The position numbers and the translations under genes are program-made. Of a DNA stretch of 64,000 nt, positions 26,861 to 35,111 are shown piece after piece. This DNA comes from Vulcanimicrobiota bacterium (lineage in GTDB: Bacteria > Vulcanimicrobiota > Vulcanimicrobiia > Vulcanimicrobiales > Vulcanimicrobiaceae). The stretch lies in NCBI GenBank assembly GCA_027452165.1, contig DAIDGX010000019.1:62001-126000 (forward strand), in the 5' to 3' direction. The notes beneath the pieces are model-generated. The model was not told where the DNA came from. It saw only the letters and a program-made list of their open reading frames with translations, and made no database searches. Position 1 is the stretch's first letter, and each line of letters begins with the position of its first letter.

Positions 26861-27633
26861 GCTACCGACTCCCGATGCATCAGCGGCTCGCAAACGCGCT
26901 GAGCTACAATGAGTTTCGCCTCTATTATCAACCGGTCGTCGATCTGCGTTCCGGAAGCATCATCGGTGTCGAAGCGCTGTGCCGGTGGCCGCAGCGCGAC
27001 GACTCTTTCGCTCCGCCCGAAACCTTCATCTCGCAGGCTGAAACCTCGGGATTCATCATTCAACTCGGCGACTGGGTGCTGCGCACCGCCCTCGATCAAG
27101 TACGCGCCTGGGAACGCGAACTCGGCCATCGCCTCAACGTAGCCGTCAACCTTTCAGGACGGCAATTTCTCCACCACGGGCTCATGCGCTCGATCGAAGA
27201 CGCCGTGCGTTCCTCGGGCCTCGCGACCGACGCCATCGAGTTCGAGATCACCGAAAGCGTCGCGATGCATAATGCCGAGGATTCGATCGGCATCATGCGC
27301 CAGATCAAGAGCCTGGGGATGGATCTCGCGCTCGACGACTTCGGAACCGGCTACTCATCGCTCGCCTATCTCAAACGCTTCCCCATCGACAAGCTGAAGA
27401 TCGACAAGGCCTTCGTGCGCGACATTCCCGCCGACGGCAACGATCTGGCCATCGTCTCGGCGATCATCTCGATGGCGCACGCGCTCGGACTCGAAGTGCA
27501 GGCCGAAGGCGTCGAGACCGCCGCGCAAGCCGAATTCTTGGCGGAATGCGGCTGCGAATACGCCCAGGGCTATCTGTACGGGCGCGCCTTGCCCGCCGAC
27601 GACCTCGCCGCGCTCCTCGCCGCCTCCGTGTAG
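26857..27633 (+). CDS. Stand-alone EAL-domain cyclic di-GMP phosphodiesterase
   Basis: 258 residues, a single EAL domain with no sensor or membrane part. Catalytic signatures are complete: VEALCRW, NLSGRQF, EFEITESVAM, LALDDFGTGYSSLAYL, LKIDKAFVRDI and QAEGVETAAQAEFL. It should hydrolyse cyclic di-GMP to pGpG. It closely resembles the EAL part of the protein at 14300-17206, suggesting duplication. The ATGA overlap with the class II aldolase is an odd partnership for a signalling enzyme. Confidence 0.92.
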   Translation: MSYRLPMHQRLANALSYNEFRLYYQPVVDLRSGSIIGVEALCRWPQRDDSFAPPETFISQAETSGFIIQLGDWVLRTALDQVRAWERELGHRLNVAVNLSGRQFLHHGLMRSIEDAVRSSGLATDAIEFEITESVAMHNAEDSIGIMRQIKSLGMDLALDDFGTGYSSLAYLKRFPIDKLKIDKAFVRDIPADGNDLAIVSAIISMAHALGLEVQAEGVETAAQAEFLAECGCEYAQGYLYGRALPADDLAALLAASV

Positions 27634-27675
27634 GACAAGCCACCACGGAAAGCCAACCGAGAGCGTCGCCCATAC

Positions 27676-27763
27676 GGAGAGGTGGTCGAGCGGTTGAAGG
27701 CACTCGCTTGGAAAGCGAGCAGACGTGACAAGCGTCTCGAGGGTTCGAATCCCTCCCTCTCCG
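27676..27763 (+). tRNA. tRNA-Ser (GGA anticodon)
   Basis: An 88-nt cloverleaf with a long variable arm, as expected of tRNA-Ser. Acceptor arms GGAGAGG and CCTCTCC pair; the anticodon loop is TTGGAAA between CTCGC-type stem arms, giving GGA. The T-loop GGTTCGAATCC is present. CCA is not encoded. A run of six T follows within a few bases, which may help end transcription. Confidence 0.95.
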
Positions 27764-27774
27764 GGTTTTTTGCC

Positions 27775-28080
27775 CTACCGATGCTCGGCCAGACGCCAGA
27801 CGCCGCGTAGACGCACCCAGCGATCCACCGCGTTTGCGTTGTGCCCGTGCCAACCGACGTAGTGCGCGTGCACCTCGAGCGAACCGTCGCGCAGGACGAC
27901 GATCTTCTGCACCATCACCGCAAGCGGATCGAGTTCGAATGTTGCTAAGCGCGGATGCCCACGATCGACGAAGCGCGGGGCCAAGATCGCGCGCTCGTCG
28001 CGTGTGTCGCCGTGCTGCATCGCCGTAGCCAACTCCGCATACCGCTGCGCAATCGCCGCCTGCGTATCGATCGAAACCAT
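27775..28080 (-). CDS. Small SnoaL/NTF2-like hypothetical protein
   Basis: 101 residues: an N-terminal helix (VSIDTQAAIAQRYAELATAMQ), a short loop, then beta strands ending in VDRWVRLRGVWRLAEHR. This order and the closing W-R-L strand suggest a SnoaL/NTF2-like cone fold, but no specific family is recognised. ATG 28080 overlaps the aroE stop (ATGA), so it is the last gene of the yqeG-aroE run. The opposite end lies 11 bp from tRNA-Ser. Confidence 0.65.
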   Translation of the reverse strand: MVSIDTQAAIAQRYAELATAMQHGDTRDERAILAPRFVDRGHPRLATFELDPLAVMVQKIVVLRDGSLEVHAHYVGWHGHNANAVDRWVRLRGVWRLAEHR

Positions 28081-28826
28081 CACACGGGGGTTTCCGGCGC
28101 TACGCCGTCGATATGGGCGAGCCAGAAATCGAACGACGCGTGTGCTTGTGCTTCGAGCATCGCGTCGCCGGGAACGATCTCGCGTTCGAGTTGACGGCGC
28201 AGCGTCGCGCGTTCTCCGTAGTTCGCGTCCATCACGATATCGGCGCGCATGAGCGCATCGAGCATCGGCGGCTCGAAGCGCACGTGCGGCGGTAGGGTGC
28301 TGATCACGATCTCCGGCGGGCTCTCGTAGGGAAAGGGCTGCGCGTCGTAGCGTTCGCATGCGGCCTGTACTTTGGCGTCGTCCCTTCCCCACACGAAGAC
28401 GTAGGCGTCGCATTCGGAAAAATGCGCCATGATCGCGCGTGCGGTCGCACCGTACCCGAGCACGCCGATGCGCTTGAGCGCGATCGGCTCGTCGAGCAAG
28501 GTCTCGAGCGCCGAGCGCGCACCGATACCGTCGGTGTTGTGCCCCACGATTTCAGGGCCGAAAAACACCGTATTGACGGCCTCGGCATGCTGCGCTTCGT
28601 CGGTAAGCTTGTCGCAGGCGCGCAGCGCCTCTTCTTTGAGCGGGTAGGTGATATTGCAGCCGGTGTATCCGTCGAGTCGCATGCGACGAATCACCGCGAT
28701 CGCGTTTCCGCCTGGAACGCGGATGGCCACGTAGCTTCCGTCGATTTCCGCATCACGTAAAAATGCTCGATGCAGGCCGGGTGAACGGCTGTGTTCGACC
28801 GGATCGCCGATCACCGCGAGCTTCAC
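28080..28826 (-). CDS. aroE: Shikimate dehydrogenase
   Basis: 248 residues, slightly short. It reduces 3-dehydroshikimate to shikimate with NADPH. The N-terminus KLAVIGDPVEHSRSPGLHRAFL holds the shikimate-binding S-x-S. NITYPLKEEAL contains the catalytic Lys (N-x-T-x-P-x-K), and HNTDGIG and VLGYGATARAIMAHF are the substrate and NADP loops. The C-terminal EAQAHASFDFWL is also typical. GTG 28826 overlaps the yqeG stop. Confidence 0.93.
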   Translation of the reverse strand: MKLAVIGDPVEHSRSPGLHRAFLRDAEIDGSYVAIRVPGGNAIAVIRRMRLDGYTGCNITYPLKEEALRACDKLTDEAQHAEAVNTVFFGPEIVGHNTDGIGARSALETLLDEPIALKRIGVLGYGATARAIMAHFSECDAYVFVWGRDDAKVQAACERYDAQPFPYESPPEIVISTLPPHVRFEPPMLDALMRADIVMDANYGERATLRRQLEREIVPGDAMLEAQAHASFDFWLAHIDGVAPETPV

Positions 28827-29305
28827 GCTCCGCGCTCCGGCAGCATCAAGCGCTCGAAGAACCGGAAGATTTTGGTGATCGGAAAATCCTTGGCTTCGAT
28901 CGGCTCGGTGAGGATCGTGTAGAGCCCGCACAACTTGCCCGAAAGCACGTCGGTGAACAGTTGATCGCCTACGACCGCAATCTCTTCGCGCGGCACCTCG
29001 AGCATGCGAATCGCACGCATCACCCCAAAGGGCAGGGGCTTGAGAGCGTTCGGAACGCACGGGATGCGCAGTTGGCTCGCGATGCCGGTGACCCGCTCGG
29101 TGAAGTTGTTCGAAACCATCACCATGCGAAAGCCGCGCGCGTGGGCCCGCTCGCACCACGCCAGGTGCTCCTTGCACAGCTCGGTCTGCCGGAACCCCAT
29201 GAGGGTGTTGTCGAGATCGACGATGAGGCCGCGCTTCCCCATGCCCTCGAGCTCCTCGTGGGCGATGTCGGCCAAGCGCGATACGAAGCGATCGGGTCCA
29301 AACAT
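28823..29305 (-). CDS. yqeG: YqeG family HAD phosphatase (subclass IIIA)
   Basis: 160 residues. HAD motif I is VDLDNTLMGF, motif II VMVSNNF, and motif III/IV AVVGDQLFTDVLSG, so the nucleophile Asp and metal ligands are intact. The family includes phosphatidylglycerophosphate phosphatase-like enzymes, but the bacterial substrate is not firmly known. The yqeG-aroE order is found in Firmicutes as well. ATG 29305. The divergent nrdJ promoter region lies upstream. Confidence 0.88.
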   Translation of the reverse strand: MFGPDRFVSRLADIAHEELEGMGKRGLIVDLDNTLMGFRQTELCKEHLAWCERAHARGFRMVMVSNNFTERVTGIASQLRIPCVPNALKPLPFGVMRAIRMLEVPREEIAVVGDQLFTDVLSGKLCGLYTILTEPIEAKDFPITKIFRFFERLMLPERGA

Positions 29306-29407
29306 GAGTGGGAAGGCTTCCGCGCCCTTATCCTCAGGTCATCCACGTGGTCTCCTCCGATATTTCTCGCAACTCACAGCAAAATCACAAGGACTTGAAA
29401 CTCCCAA

Positions 29408-29452
29408 CCCCAATATCTTGTGTCAGGAAGGTCGGTGTGACACAATTGGTGT
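29408..29452 (+). promoter_or_regulatory. Possible NrdR box pair upstream of nrdJ
   Basis: CCCCAATATCTTGTGT at 29408-29423 matches the NrdR consensus ACACAATATATTGTGT in 13 of 16 positions. A weaker element ACACAATTGGTGT lies at 29440-29452, about three helical turns away centre to centre. Paired NrdR boxes in front of ribonucleotide reductase genes are common. The second box is short and imperfect, so this is moderate evidence. Confidence 0.45.
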
Positions 29453-29483
29453 CCCGCCGATGCTTGCGTCTCTCGGACACAGG

Positions 29484-29499
29484 TCGAACAGGTGTTCGA
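29484..29499 (+). promoter_or_regulatory. LexA-type SOS box upstream of nrdJ
   Basis: TCGAACAGGTGTTCGA is a near-perfect palindrome (7 of 8 arm positions). It fits the Gram-positive consensus CGAACRNRYGTTCG at every fixed position and is close to the actinobacterial box TCGAACATATGTTCGA. It sits 63 bp before the nrdJ start codon. lexA itself is not in the window. Confidence 0.6.
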
Positions 29500-29562
29500 T
29501 GGAGAACCAAGCCGGTCCGAAACGTTACCGCGCGCACTCTACAAGCGAGCAAGGAGCAGCTC

Positions 29563-32500
29563 ATGAAATTTCGCCGCCTCTACTCCGCCCCGGGCGACCC
29601 GTACGCGGGCCTGAACTTCGAGCCGCGCACCTCGCGCATCGTCAATCCCGACGGCTCGGTGATTTTCGAGGCCAAGGACGTGATGGTGCCGGTGGCCTGG
29701 AGCCAGGTGGCGGTCGATGTGCTCGCTCAGAAGTACTGCCGCAAGGCGGGCGTCCCCGACAAGACCGTGCGCGTGCCCGAGGACGGGGTGCCCGAATGGC
29801 TCTGGCGATCGGAGGCGGCGTCGGATGCCACCTTCGGCCCCGAGCGCGACGCGCGCGGTGTGTTCGAACGCCTGGCCGGCTGCTGGGCGTACTGGGGCTG
29901 GAAGTACGGCTATTTTGACACCGAAGAAGACGCCAAGATCTACCGCGACGAGATGTGCTCCATGCTCGCGCGTCAGGTCGGCGCGCCGAATTCGCCGCAG
30001 TGGTTCAACACCGGCCTGCACTGGGCGTACGGCATTTCGGGCCCGGCGCAGGGCCACTACTACGTCGATCCACGCACGAACGAGGTGTTGAAGTCGGCGA
30101 ATGCCTACGAGCACCCGCAAGTCTCGGCATGCTTCATCCTCTCGATCGAAGACGATCTCGTGAACGAGGGCGGCATCTTCGACGGGCTCGTGCGCGAGGC
30201 ACGCATCTTCAAAGGCGGCTCGGGTTCGGGTGCCAACTTCTCCAAGATCCGTAGCTCCGGCGAAAAGCTCACCGGCGGCGGCACATCGAGCGGCTTGATG
30301 TCGTTTTTAAAGGTGTTCGATCGCGCCGCGGGAGCGATCAAATCGGGCGGCACCACGCGCCGCGCGGCCAAGATGGTGGTGCTCAACGCCGATCACCCCG
30401 ACATCGAAGAGTTCGTGTCGTGGAAGGTGCGCGAGGAGCGCAAAGTCGCCGACTTGGTGATCGGTTCGCGCATCCTGCAAGAGCAACTGAACAACATCGT
30501 GCACGCCGCGCATGACACGCGGATTCCCGAAGCCGCGCGTTTGGATCTCGCGCTCAACCCGCACCTGCGCGAAGCGTTGCGCAAAGCAGTTGCCATGGGA
30601 GTGCCGAGCGGTGCGACGCAGCAAGCGCTCGACTACGCGCGTCAGGGATACGCCCACATCGAGATCGATCGGTACGACACCGCCTGGGATTCCGAGGCCT
30701 ACGGCACCGTCGCGGGGCAGAATTCGAACAACTCGGTGCGACTGCCCAACAGCTTCTTCGGCAAGCTCGACCGGAATGAAGATTGGGAACTGATCTCGCG
30801 CACCAAAGGCACCGTTGCCAAGACGATCAAGACGGCGGATCTGTGGGAGCAGATCGGTCTTGCGGCCTGGCAGTGCGCCGATCCGGGATTGCAATTCGAC
30901 GACACGATCCAAGAGTGGCACACCTGCTCGAACGACGACCGCATCAACGCGACAAACCCGTGCTCGGAGTACGTCTTCATCGACGACACCGCATGCAATC
31001 TAGCCTCGATGAACCTCGTCACGTTCCTCAAGGATGACGATACCTTCGATGCCCAGCGCTTTGCCGCAGCATCGCGCATCTGGACGACGACGCTCGAAAT
31101 CTCCGTGACGATGGGCCAGATGCCATCGAAGACGATCGCTGAAAAGAATCACGGCTATCGTACGCTCGGCCTCGGCTACGCGAACATGGGCACTCTGCTC
31201 ATGCGCATGGGCCTGCCCTACGATTCCGAAGAGGCCTTCGGCTGGTGCGCAGCGATCTCGGCGCTGATGACGGGCTCGGCCTACCGCGCCTCAGCCGAGA
31301 TGGCACAACAGCTGGGCGCGTTCGCGCGCTTCGAGAACAACCGCGAACCGATGCTGCGCGTCATCCGCAACCATCGCCGCGCCGCGTACAACGCGTCGAA
31401 CGACGAATACGAAGGCCTGAGCGTCAAACCGGTGACGCATGCGCCGACGCTCTTCACGCAAGAGACCTGGGCGCTTGCGCGCCGCATGTGGGATGACGCG
31501 CTCGCCATCGGCGAAGTCTCGGGCTTCCGCAACGCCCAGACCGTGGTCATCGCGCCGACCGGCACGATCGGCCTCGTGATGGATTGCGACACCACCGGCA
31601 TCGAGCCCGATTTCGCGCTCGTGAAGTTCAAAAAGCTCGCCGGCGGCGGCTACTTCAAGATTGTCAACCAATCGGTCGAGCCCGCGCTACGCAAGCTCGG
31701 CTATAGCGAAGAACAGATCGCCGCGATCGAAGCCTATGCGAAGGGCACGGGTACCCTCGAGAGCGCACCGCACGTGAACCGCGCGACGCTCAAAGCCAAG
31801 GGCTTCGATGACGAGGCGATCGCGCGCATCGAGCAGTCGCTGCCGGGCGCCTTCGAGCTGCCCTTCGTGTTCAATAAATTCGTCCTGGGCGAAGAGTTCT
31901 GCAAAAACAAACTCGGGCTCACCGACGAGCAATTAAACGATTGGAACTTCTCGCTCCTACGCGACGGCCTTGGCTTCTCGCTGCAGCAGATCGAGGAGGC
32001 ATCGGCGCACATCTGCGGTCGCATGACGCTCGAAGGCGCACCGTATCTAAAGGACGATCACCTCGCGGTGTTCGACTGCGCAACGCCGTGCGGCAAGTTC
32101 GGGACGCGCTACATTCGCCCGCTCGCGCACGTCGATATGATGGCGGCTGCACAACCGTTCGTTTCGGGCGCAATCTCGAAGACGATCAACCTTCCACAGA
32201 CCGCATCGATTGCCGACGTCAAGGAAGCTTATCGCTACAGCTGGGAGCGCATGATCAAAGCGGTCGCGCTCTATCGCGACGGATCGAAGCTCTCGCAGCC
32301 GCTTGCGGCGAGCTACGATCTGGGCGGCGACGTCGGCGACGAAGAGGGTACGCTCGTGGCCGCTCCGCAGGCGTATGCCCAACCGTTGCAGATCGCCGAG
32401 AAGATCGTGTATCGCTACATCGCCAAGCGCCGCCGTATGCCGGAACGCCGCAGCGGCTACACGCAAAAGGCGATCATCGGCGGTCATAAAGTCTATCTTC

Positions 32501-33183
32501 GCACCGGCGAATACGAAAATGGGCAGCTCGGTGAGATCTTCATCGACATGCACAAAGAGGGCGCCGCATTCCGTTCGCTTATGAACAACTTCGCGATCGC
32601 CGTCTCGATCGGTCTGCAGTACGGCGTGCCGCTCGAAGAGTACGTGGAGGCCTTCACCTTCACGCGCTTCGAGCCCAACGGCCCGGTGGTAGGTCATCAG
32701 AATATCAAGATGGCGACCTCTTTGCTCGACTACATCTTCCGCGAACTTGCGGTGAGCTACCTCGGCCGCTACGAGCTCGCGCACGTCCAGCCGTCGATGG
32801 AGATGGATGCGATGGGCGTGGAAGCCGGCGACAAAGCCGACTATCTGGCCGAGGAAGATGGGCCGACGCGCGTGCGCCCGGCCGGCATGGCAGAGCAATT
32901 CCATCCCGTCTCACCGCACCTGCACCCCGGTACCGAAGGCGCGCAGGCAAGTGCAACGCTCGCACCACCAAGCGCCCCGCACGCACCCGCTATGCACGAT
33001 ACGCAGAGGGGCACGGCGACAACGACGATGACCGCTACGATTTCCAAAACCGACGCGATCAACGCCGCCAAGGCCAAAGGGTACACCGGCAACGCCTGTG
33101 GCGAATGTGGCCAGCTCACGATGGTGCGCAACGGCGCCTGCGAAAAATGCGACAACTGCGGTGCAACGTCGGGATGCAGCTAA
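29563..33183 (+). CDS. nrdJ: Vitamin B12-dependent (class II) ribonucleoside-diphosphate reductase
   Basis: 1206 residues. It reduces ribonucleotides to deoxyribonucleotides with adenosylcobalamin. Seen: [52 protein letters not shown] with the active-site Cys, [12 protein letters not shown], and [30 protein letters not shown]. The C-terminus has [33 protein letters not shown], a Cys-rich redox or zinc tail typical of class II enzymes. ATG 29563 has AAGGAG 7 nt upstream. Cobalamin assembly genes are at 20.7-23 kb. Confidence 0.96.
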   Translation: MKFRRLYSAPGDPYAGLNFEPRTSRIVNPDGSVIFEAKDVMVPVAWSQVAVDVLAQKYCRKAGVPDKTVRVPEDGVPEWLWRSEAASDATFGPERDARGVFERLAGCWAYWGWKYGYFDTEEDAKIYRDEMCSMLARQVGAPNSPQWFNTGLHWAYGISGPAQGHYYVDPRTNEVLKSANAYEHPQVSACFILSIEDDLVNEGGIFDGLVREARIFKGGSGSGANFSKIRSSGEKLTGGGTSSGLMSFLKVFDRAAGAIKSGGTTRRAAKMVVLNADHPDIEEFVSWKVREERKVADLVIGSRILQEQLNNIVHAAHDTRIPEAARLDLALNPHLREALRKAVAMGVPSGATQQALDYARQGYAHIEIDRYDTAWDSEAYGTVAGQNSNNSVRLPNSFFGKLDRNEDWELISRTKGTVAKTIKTADLWEQIGLAAWQCADPGLQFDDTIQEWHTCSNDDRINATNPCSEYVFIDDTACNLASMNLVTFLKDDDTFDAQRFAAASRIWTTTLEISVTMGQMPSKTIAEKNHGYRTLGLGYANMGTLLMRMGLPYDSEEAFGWCAAISALMTGSAYRASAEMAQQLGAFARFENNREPMLRVIRNHRRAAYNASNDEYEGLSVKPVTHAPTLFTQETWALARRMWDDALAIGEVSGFRNAQTVVIAPTGTIGLVMDCDTTGIEPDFALVKFKKLAGGGYFKIVNQSVEPALRKLGYSEEQIAAIEAYAKGTGTLESAPHVNRATLKAKGFDDEAIARIEQSLPGAFELPFVFNKFVLGEEFCKNKLGLTDEQLNDWNFSLLRDGLGFSLQQIEEASAHICGRMTLEGAPYLKDDHLAVFDCATPCGKFGTRYIRPLAHVDMMAAAQPFVSGAISKTINLPQTASIADVKEAYRYSWERMIKAVALYRDGSKLSQPLAASYDLGGDVGDEEGTLVAAPQAYAQPLQIAEKIVYRYIAKRRRMPERRSGYTQKAIIGGHKVYLRTGEYENGQLGEIFIDMHKEGAAFRSLMNNFAIAVSIGLQYGVPLEEYVEAFTFTRFEPNGPVVGHQNIKMATSLLDYIFRELAVSYLGRYELAHVQPSMEMDAMGVEAGDKADYLAEEDGPTRVRPAGMAEQFHPVSPHLHPGTEGAQASATLAPPSAPHAPAMHDTQRGTATTTMTATISKTDAINAAKAKGYTGNACGECGQLTMVRNGACEKCDNCGATSGCS

Positions 33184-33201
33184 ACAGCTAAACTGTTGTG
33201 G

Positions 33202-33298
33202 TAACGTTTTACACCTTAAACCGTGTAATTCGCTACTTTCGGTTCGGTCGAGCGAGATAACGTTACTCACGACAGATAACGTTACTTACAACCGAAAG
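33202..33298. repeat. AT-rich intergenic element with TAACGTTA repeats inside an inverted repeat
   Basis: Two direct copies of AGATAACGTTACT lie at 33255-33267 and 33274-33286 (19 bp apart); each contains the palindrome TAACGTTA. A third partial copy, TAACGTTT, is at 33202-33209. The pair is enclosed by an inverted repeat, CTTTCGGTT (33236-33244) and AACCGAAAG (33290-33298). A separate dyad TTACAC/GTGTAA lies at 33209-33228. The stretch is clearly less GC-rich than its surroundings. Role unknown: operator cluster, RNA structure or old insertion site. Confidence 0.6.
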
Positions 33299-33311
33299 CC
33301 ATAGGCAAAAG

Positions 33312-33344
33312 AAAAAGCCGACTAAAAAACGTCGGCTTTTTTTT
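33312..33344 (+). terminator. Rho-independent terminator after nrdJ (bidirectional)
   Basis: AAGCCGAC and GTCGGCTT form an 8-bp stem around a TAAAAAAC loop. They are flanked by AAAAA on the left and a run of eight T on the right, so the hairpin can act in both directions. It lies 130 bp after the nrdJ stop. Confidence 0.85.
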
Positions 33345-33685
33345 CATGCCTAAAGAACTAGGCCGGGCTCAAGCCAAACGTCAACGTGTACATCATCAGT
33401 TTCACGTCGAAGCCGCCTGCAACGAGCGGTTCGCCCCCCGAGCGCACAGGTTTCTCGTAGGCCATTACTAAAGCGCAATTTCGGTATCGGCCTACTCTTT
33501 ACCCATGTTCGGAAATCCAAGCGAAGCACAAATCTCCATACCAGGACATTTGGATTATTGTGAAGGCGAGGCTATAGCGTTCAGCCACTCGATAGTGCCG
33601 CTCATGCGTACGTGAGCGATCCGTTTGGTAACCGGCTCGAACGTATCGAGTCGATCACCGGCTAAGCGTTTGTCCGCGACGATCC
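33345..33685. other. Intergenic stretch without a confident gene
   Basis: No recognisable gene lies between the terminator and the cyclase stop. Base composition is less GC-rich than in the flanking genes. Only very short frames exist: a 35-codon frame on the minus strand (listed separately) and a 37-codon plus-strand frame at 33505-33618 starting MFGNPSEAQISI, neither with a ribosome-binding site. It could be decayed sequence. Confidence 0.5.
33358..33465 (-). CDS. Possible 35-residue peptide gene with a YEKP-type leader
   Basis: A minus-strand frame from ATG 33465 to TAG 33358 encodes MAYEKPVRSGGEPLVAGG followed by a hydrophobic tail ending in TFGLSPA. The YxxP motif near the start is reminiscent of RiPP leaders such as those of lasso peptides. 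No ribosome-binding site is seen, and no modification or protease gene is nearby, so this may be chance. It reads toward the bidirectional terminator at 33312-33344. Confidence 0.2.
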   Translation of the reverse strand: MAYEKPVRSGGEPLVAGGFDVKLMMYTLTFGLSPA

Positions 33686-35011
33686 TTACTTGATATCGAT
33701 TCGCTCGACCCCGTCGAATTCTGAGACCCGATCGATCAGCACCGATTTAGCACAGCTGTCGCGATAGTACTTCGCGACGCTATCGAGCGGGTTCACCTGC
33801 TCCACGCGTAGGAACGCGCGCTGGGCGCTCAACAGCAGCCCCTTACGGAATTCGGCAACGGCGCTTGCAAACAGGTCCGCCGTCCGTAGCTTCAGTTCTC
33901 GTTGCTCGAGGCTGTCAACGTCGAAGCACTCGTAAATCTCGACGCTCTTGCTCTTCCCCTTCGCCTGGATGGCCCCGAGATGGCGCAGATTGAAGCCGTG
34001 CCCCTCCGGCAAGCCATCGACAACCGGCTTGCTTACTAGAAGCGAGACCCCGAACGTCTTCGTCAACCCCTCGATGCGCGACGCCACGTTCACCGCATCC
34101 GAAATCACGGTCGTCTGCATACGTTCCGGCTCGCCGATCGTGCCCAGGATCAACTCGCCTCGGTGCATGCCGATACCGATACGGATCGGTGTGTAACCCG
34201 CCTTTTTCCGCCCCGCATTATACTCAACGAGTCCTTGTAAAATAGCGACCGCCGCGCGTAGCGCATGCACCGGTTCCTCGGGGAAGAGCGCCATGATCGC
34301 ATCGCCGATATACTTATCAACGAAGCCGCCATTCGCACGAATCACGGGCGTCGCGGTGCGCAAGTACGAGTTCAGAAACCGGAAGTTCTCTTGCGGCGAC
34401 ATCGCTTCGGAGAGCGACGTAAAGTCTCGAATGTCGCTAAAGAAGACCGTCATCTCTCGCTGCACGTGATCGCCAAGCTCCACCTCGGCGATCGTTTCCC
34501 GCCCTAGGTGATTCAAGAACTCGCGCGGAACGAATTTGCGCGACGCCTGCGAGTATAACTCAACGACCGCCGTTTCGTTGATCTCCGGCTTTGCCGCGCG
34601 CAAGCGGACGGTAAACTCGCGTAGATGCTTGCGTTGCAGGGCAAGCTCGATGCGCCGCGTCACGACGAGCCCATGCGAAGGATCAAACGGTGTGAGCACG
34701 TAGTCCTCGGCGCCCCGATGCAGACACGCGTCGATGCGATCGGTCACGGTATCTGGCCCCGTTACGATCACCGGGACGCGGCTCGTCCTGCCCGTCGCGG
34801 GTGCCGCCGCGCGTAGCAGCGTGAAGACGTCGTTACTCGGGAGGAGCAGGTCGAGCAGCAACAGATCGACCTCGCGTGCGGTGATCGGTTCGAGCGCATC
34901 GGTAGCCGTGGCGAAGCGGACGTCGCTGTAGCCGGCGTCCCGCATTAGCGTTTCGAGTGTCGTGAAATCGGTCTCGCTTCCGCCGACACGCAGAATCCGC
35001 GCTGCGCTCAC
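33686..35011 (-). CDS. Class III adenylate/guanylate cyclase with degenerate receiver domain
   Basis: 441 residues. Residues 1-125 have a response-regulator fold with the phospho-acceptor position in LLLLDLLLP. The acidic pair near the start is missing (VGGSETD) and the conserved KP is TP, so phosphorylation is doubtful. The cyclase domain (about 180-370) keeps both metal Asp residues (FFSDIRDFTSL and YIGDAIMALF), the Lys in VDKYIGD and the transition-state Asn/Arg in DAVNVASRIEGL. A C-terminal helical tail follows. GTG 35011 has GGAGG 7 nt upstream. Product probably cAMP; nucleotide preference unproved. Confidence 0.9.
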   Translation of the reverse strand: MSAARILRVGGSETDFTTLETLMRDAGYSDVRFATATDALEPITAREVDLLLLDLLLPSNDVFTLLRAAAPATGRTSRVPVIVTGPDTVTDRIDACLHRGAEDYVLTPFDPSHGLVVTRRIELALQRKHLREFTVRLRAAKPEINETAVVELYSQASRKFVPREFLNHLGRETIAEVELGDHVQREMTVFFSDIRDFTSLSEAMSPQENFRFLNSYLRTATPVIRANGGFVDKYIGDAIMALFPEEPVHALRAAVAILQGLVEYNAGRKKAGYTPIRIGIGMHRGELILGTIGEPERMQTTVISDAVNVASRIEGLTKTFGVSLLVSKPVVDGLPEGHGFNLRHLGAIQAKGKSKSVEIYECFDVDSLEQRELKLRTADLFASAVAEFRKGLLLSAQRAFLRVEQVNPLDSVAKYYRDSCAKSVLIDRVSEFDGVERIDIK

Positions 35012-35111
35012 ACAGTATCCTCCGGGACGCACCTTCGATCTCGGCGAAGATGAAATCCCTGGTTTTTACGCCAGCTTTACGAACGGCCGCCACAGTGGGG
35101 AAACGTCGCGC

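Noticed and set aside
29306-29562. Cobalamin riboswitch before the B12-dependent reductase
   Set aside because: I looked for the B12-box GCCACTG-type element and the expected long leader and found neither; the spacer holds LexA and NrdR-like sites instead.
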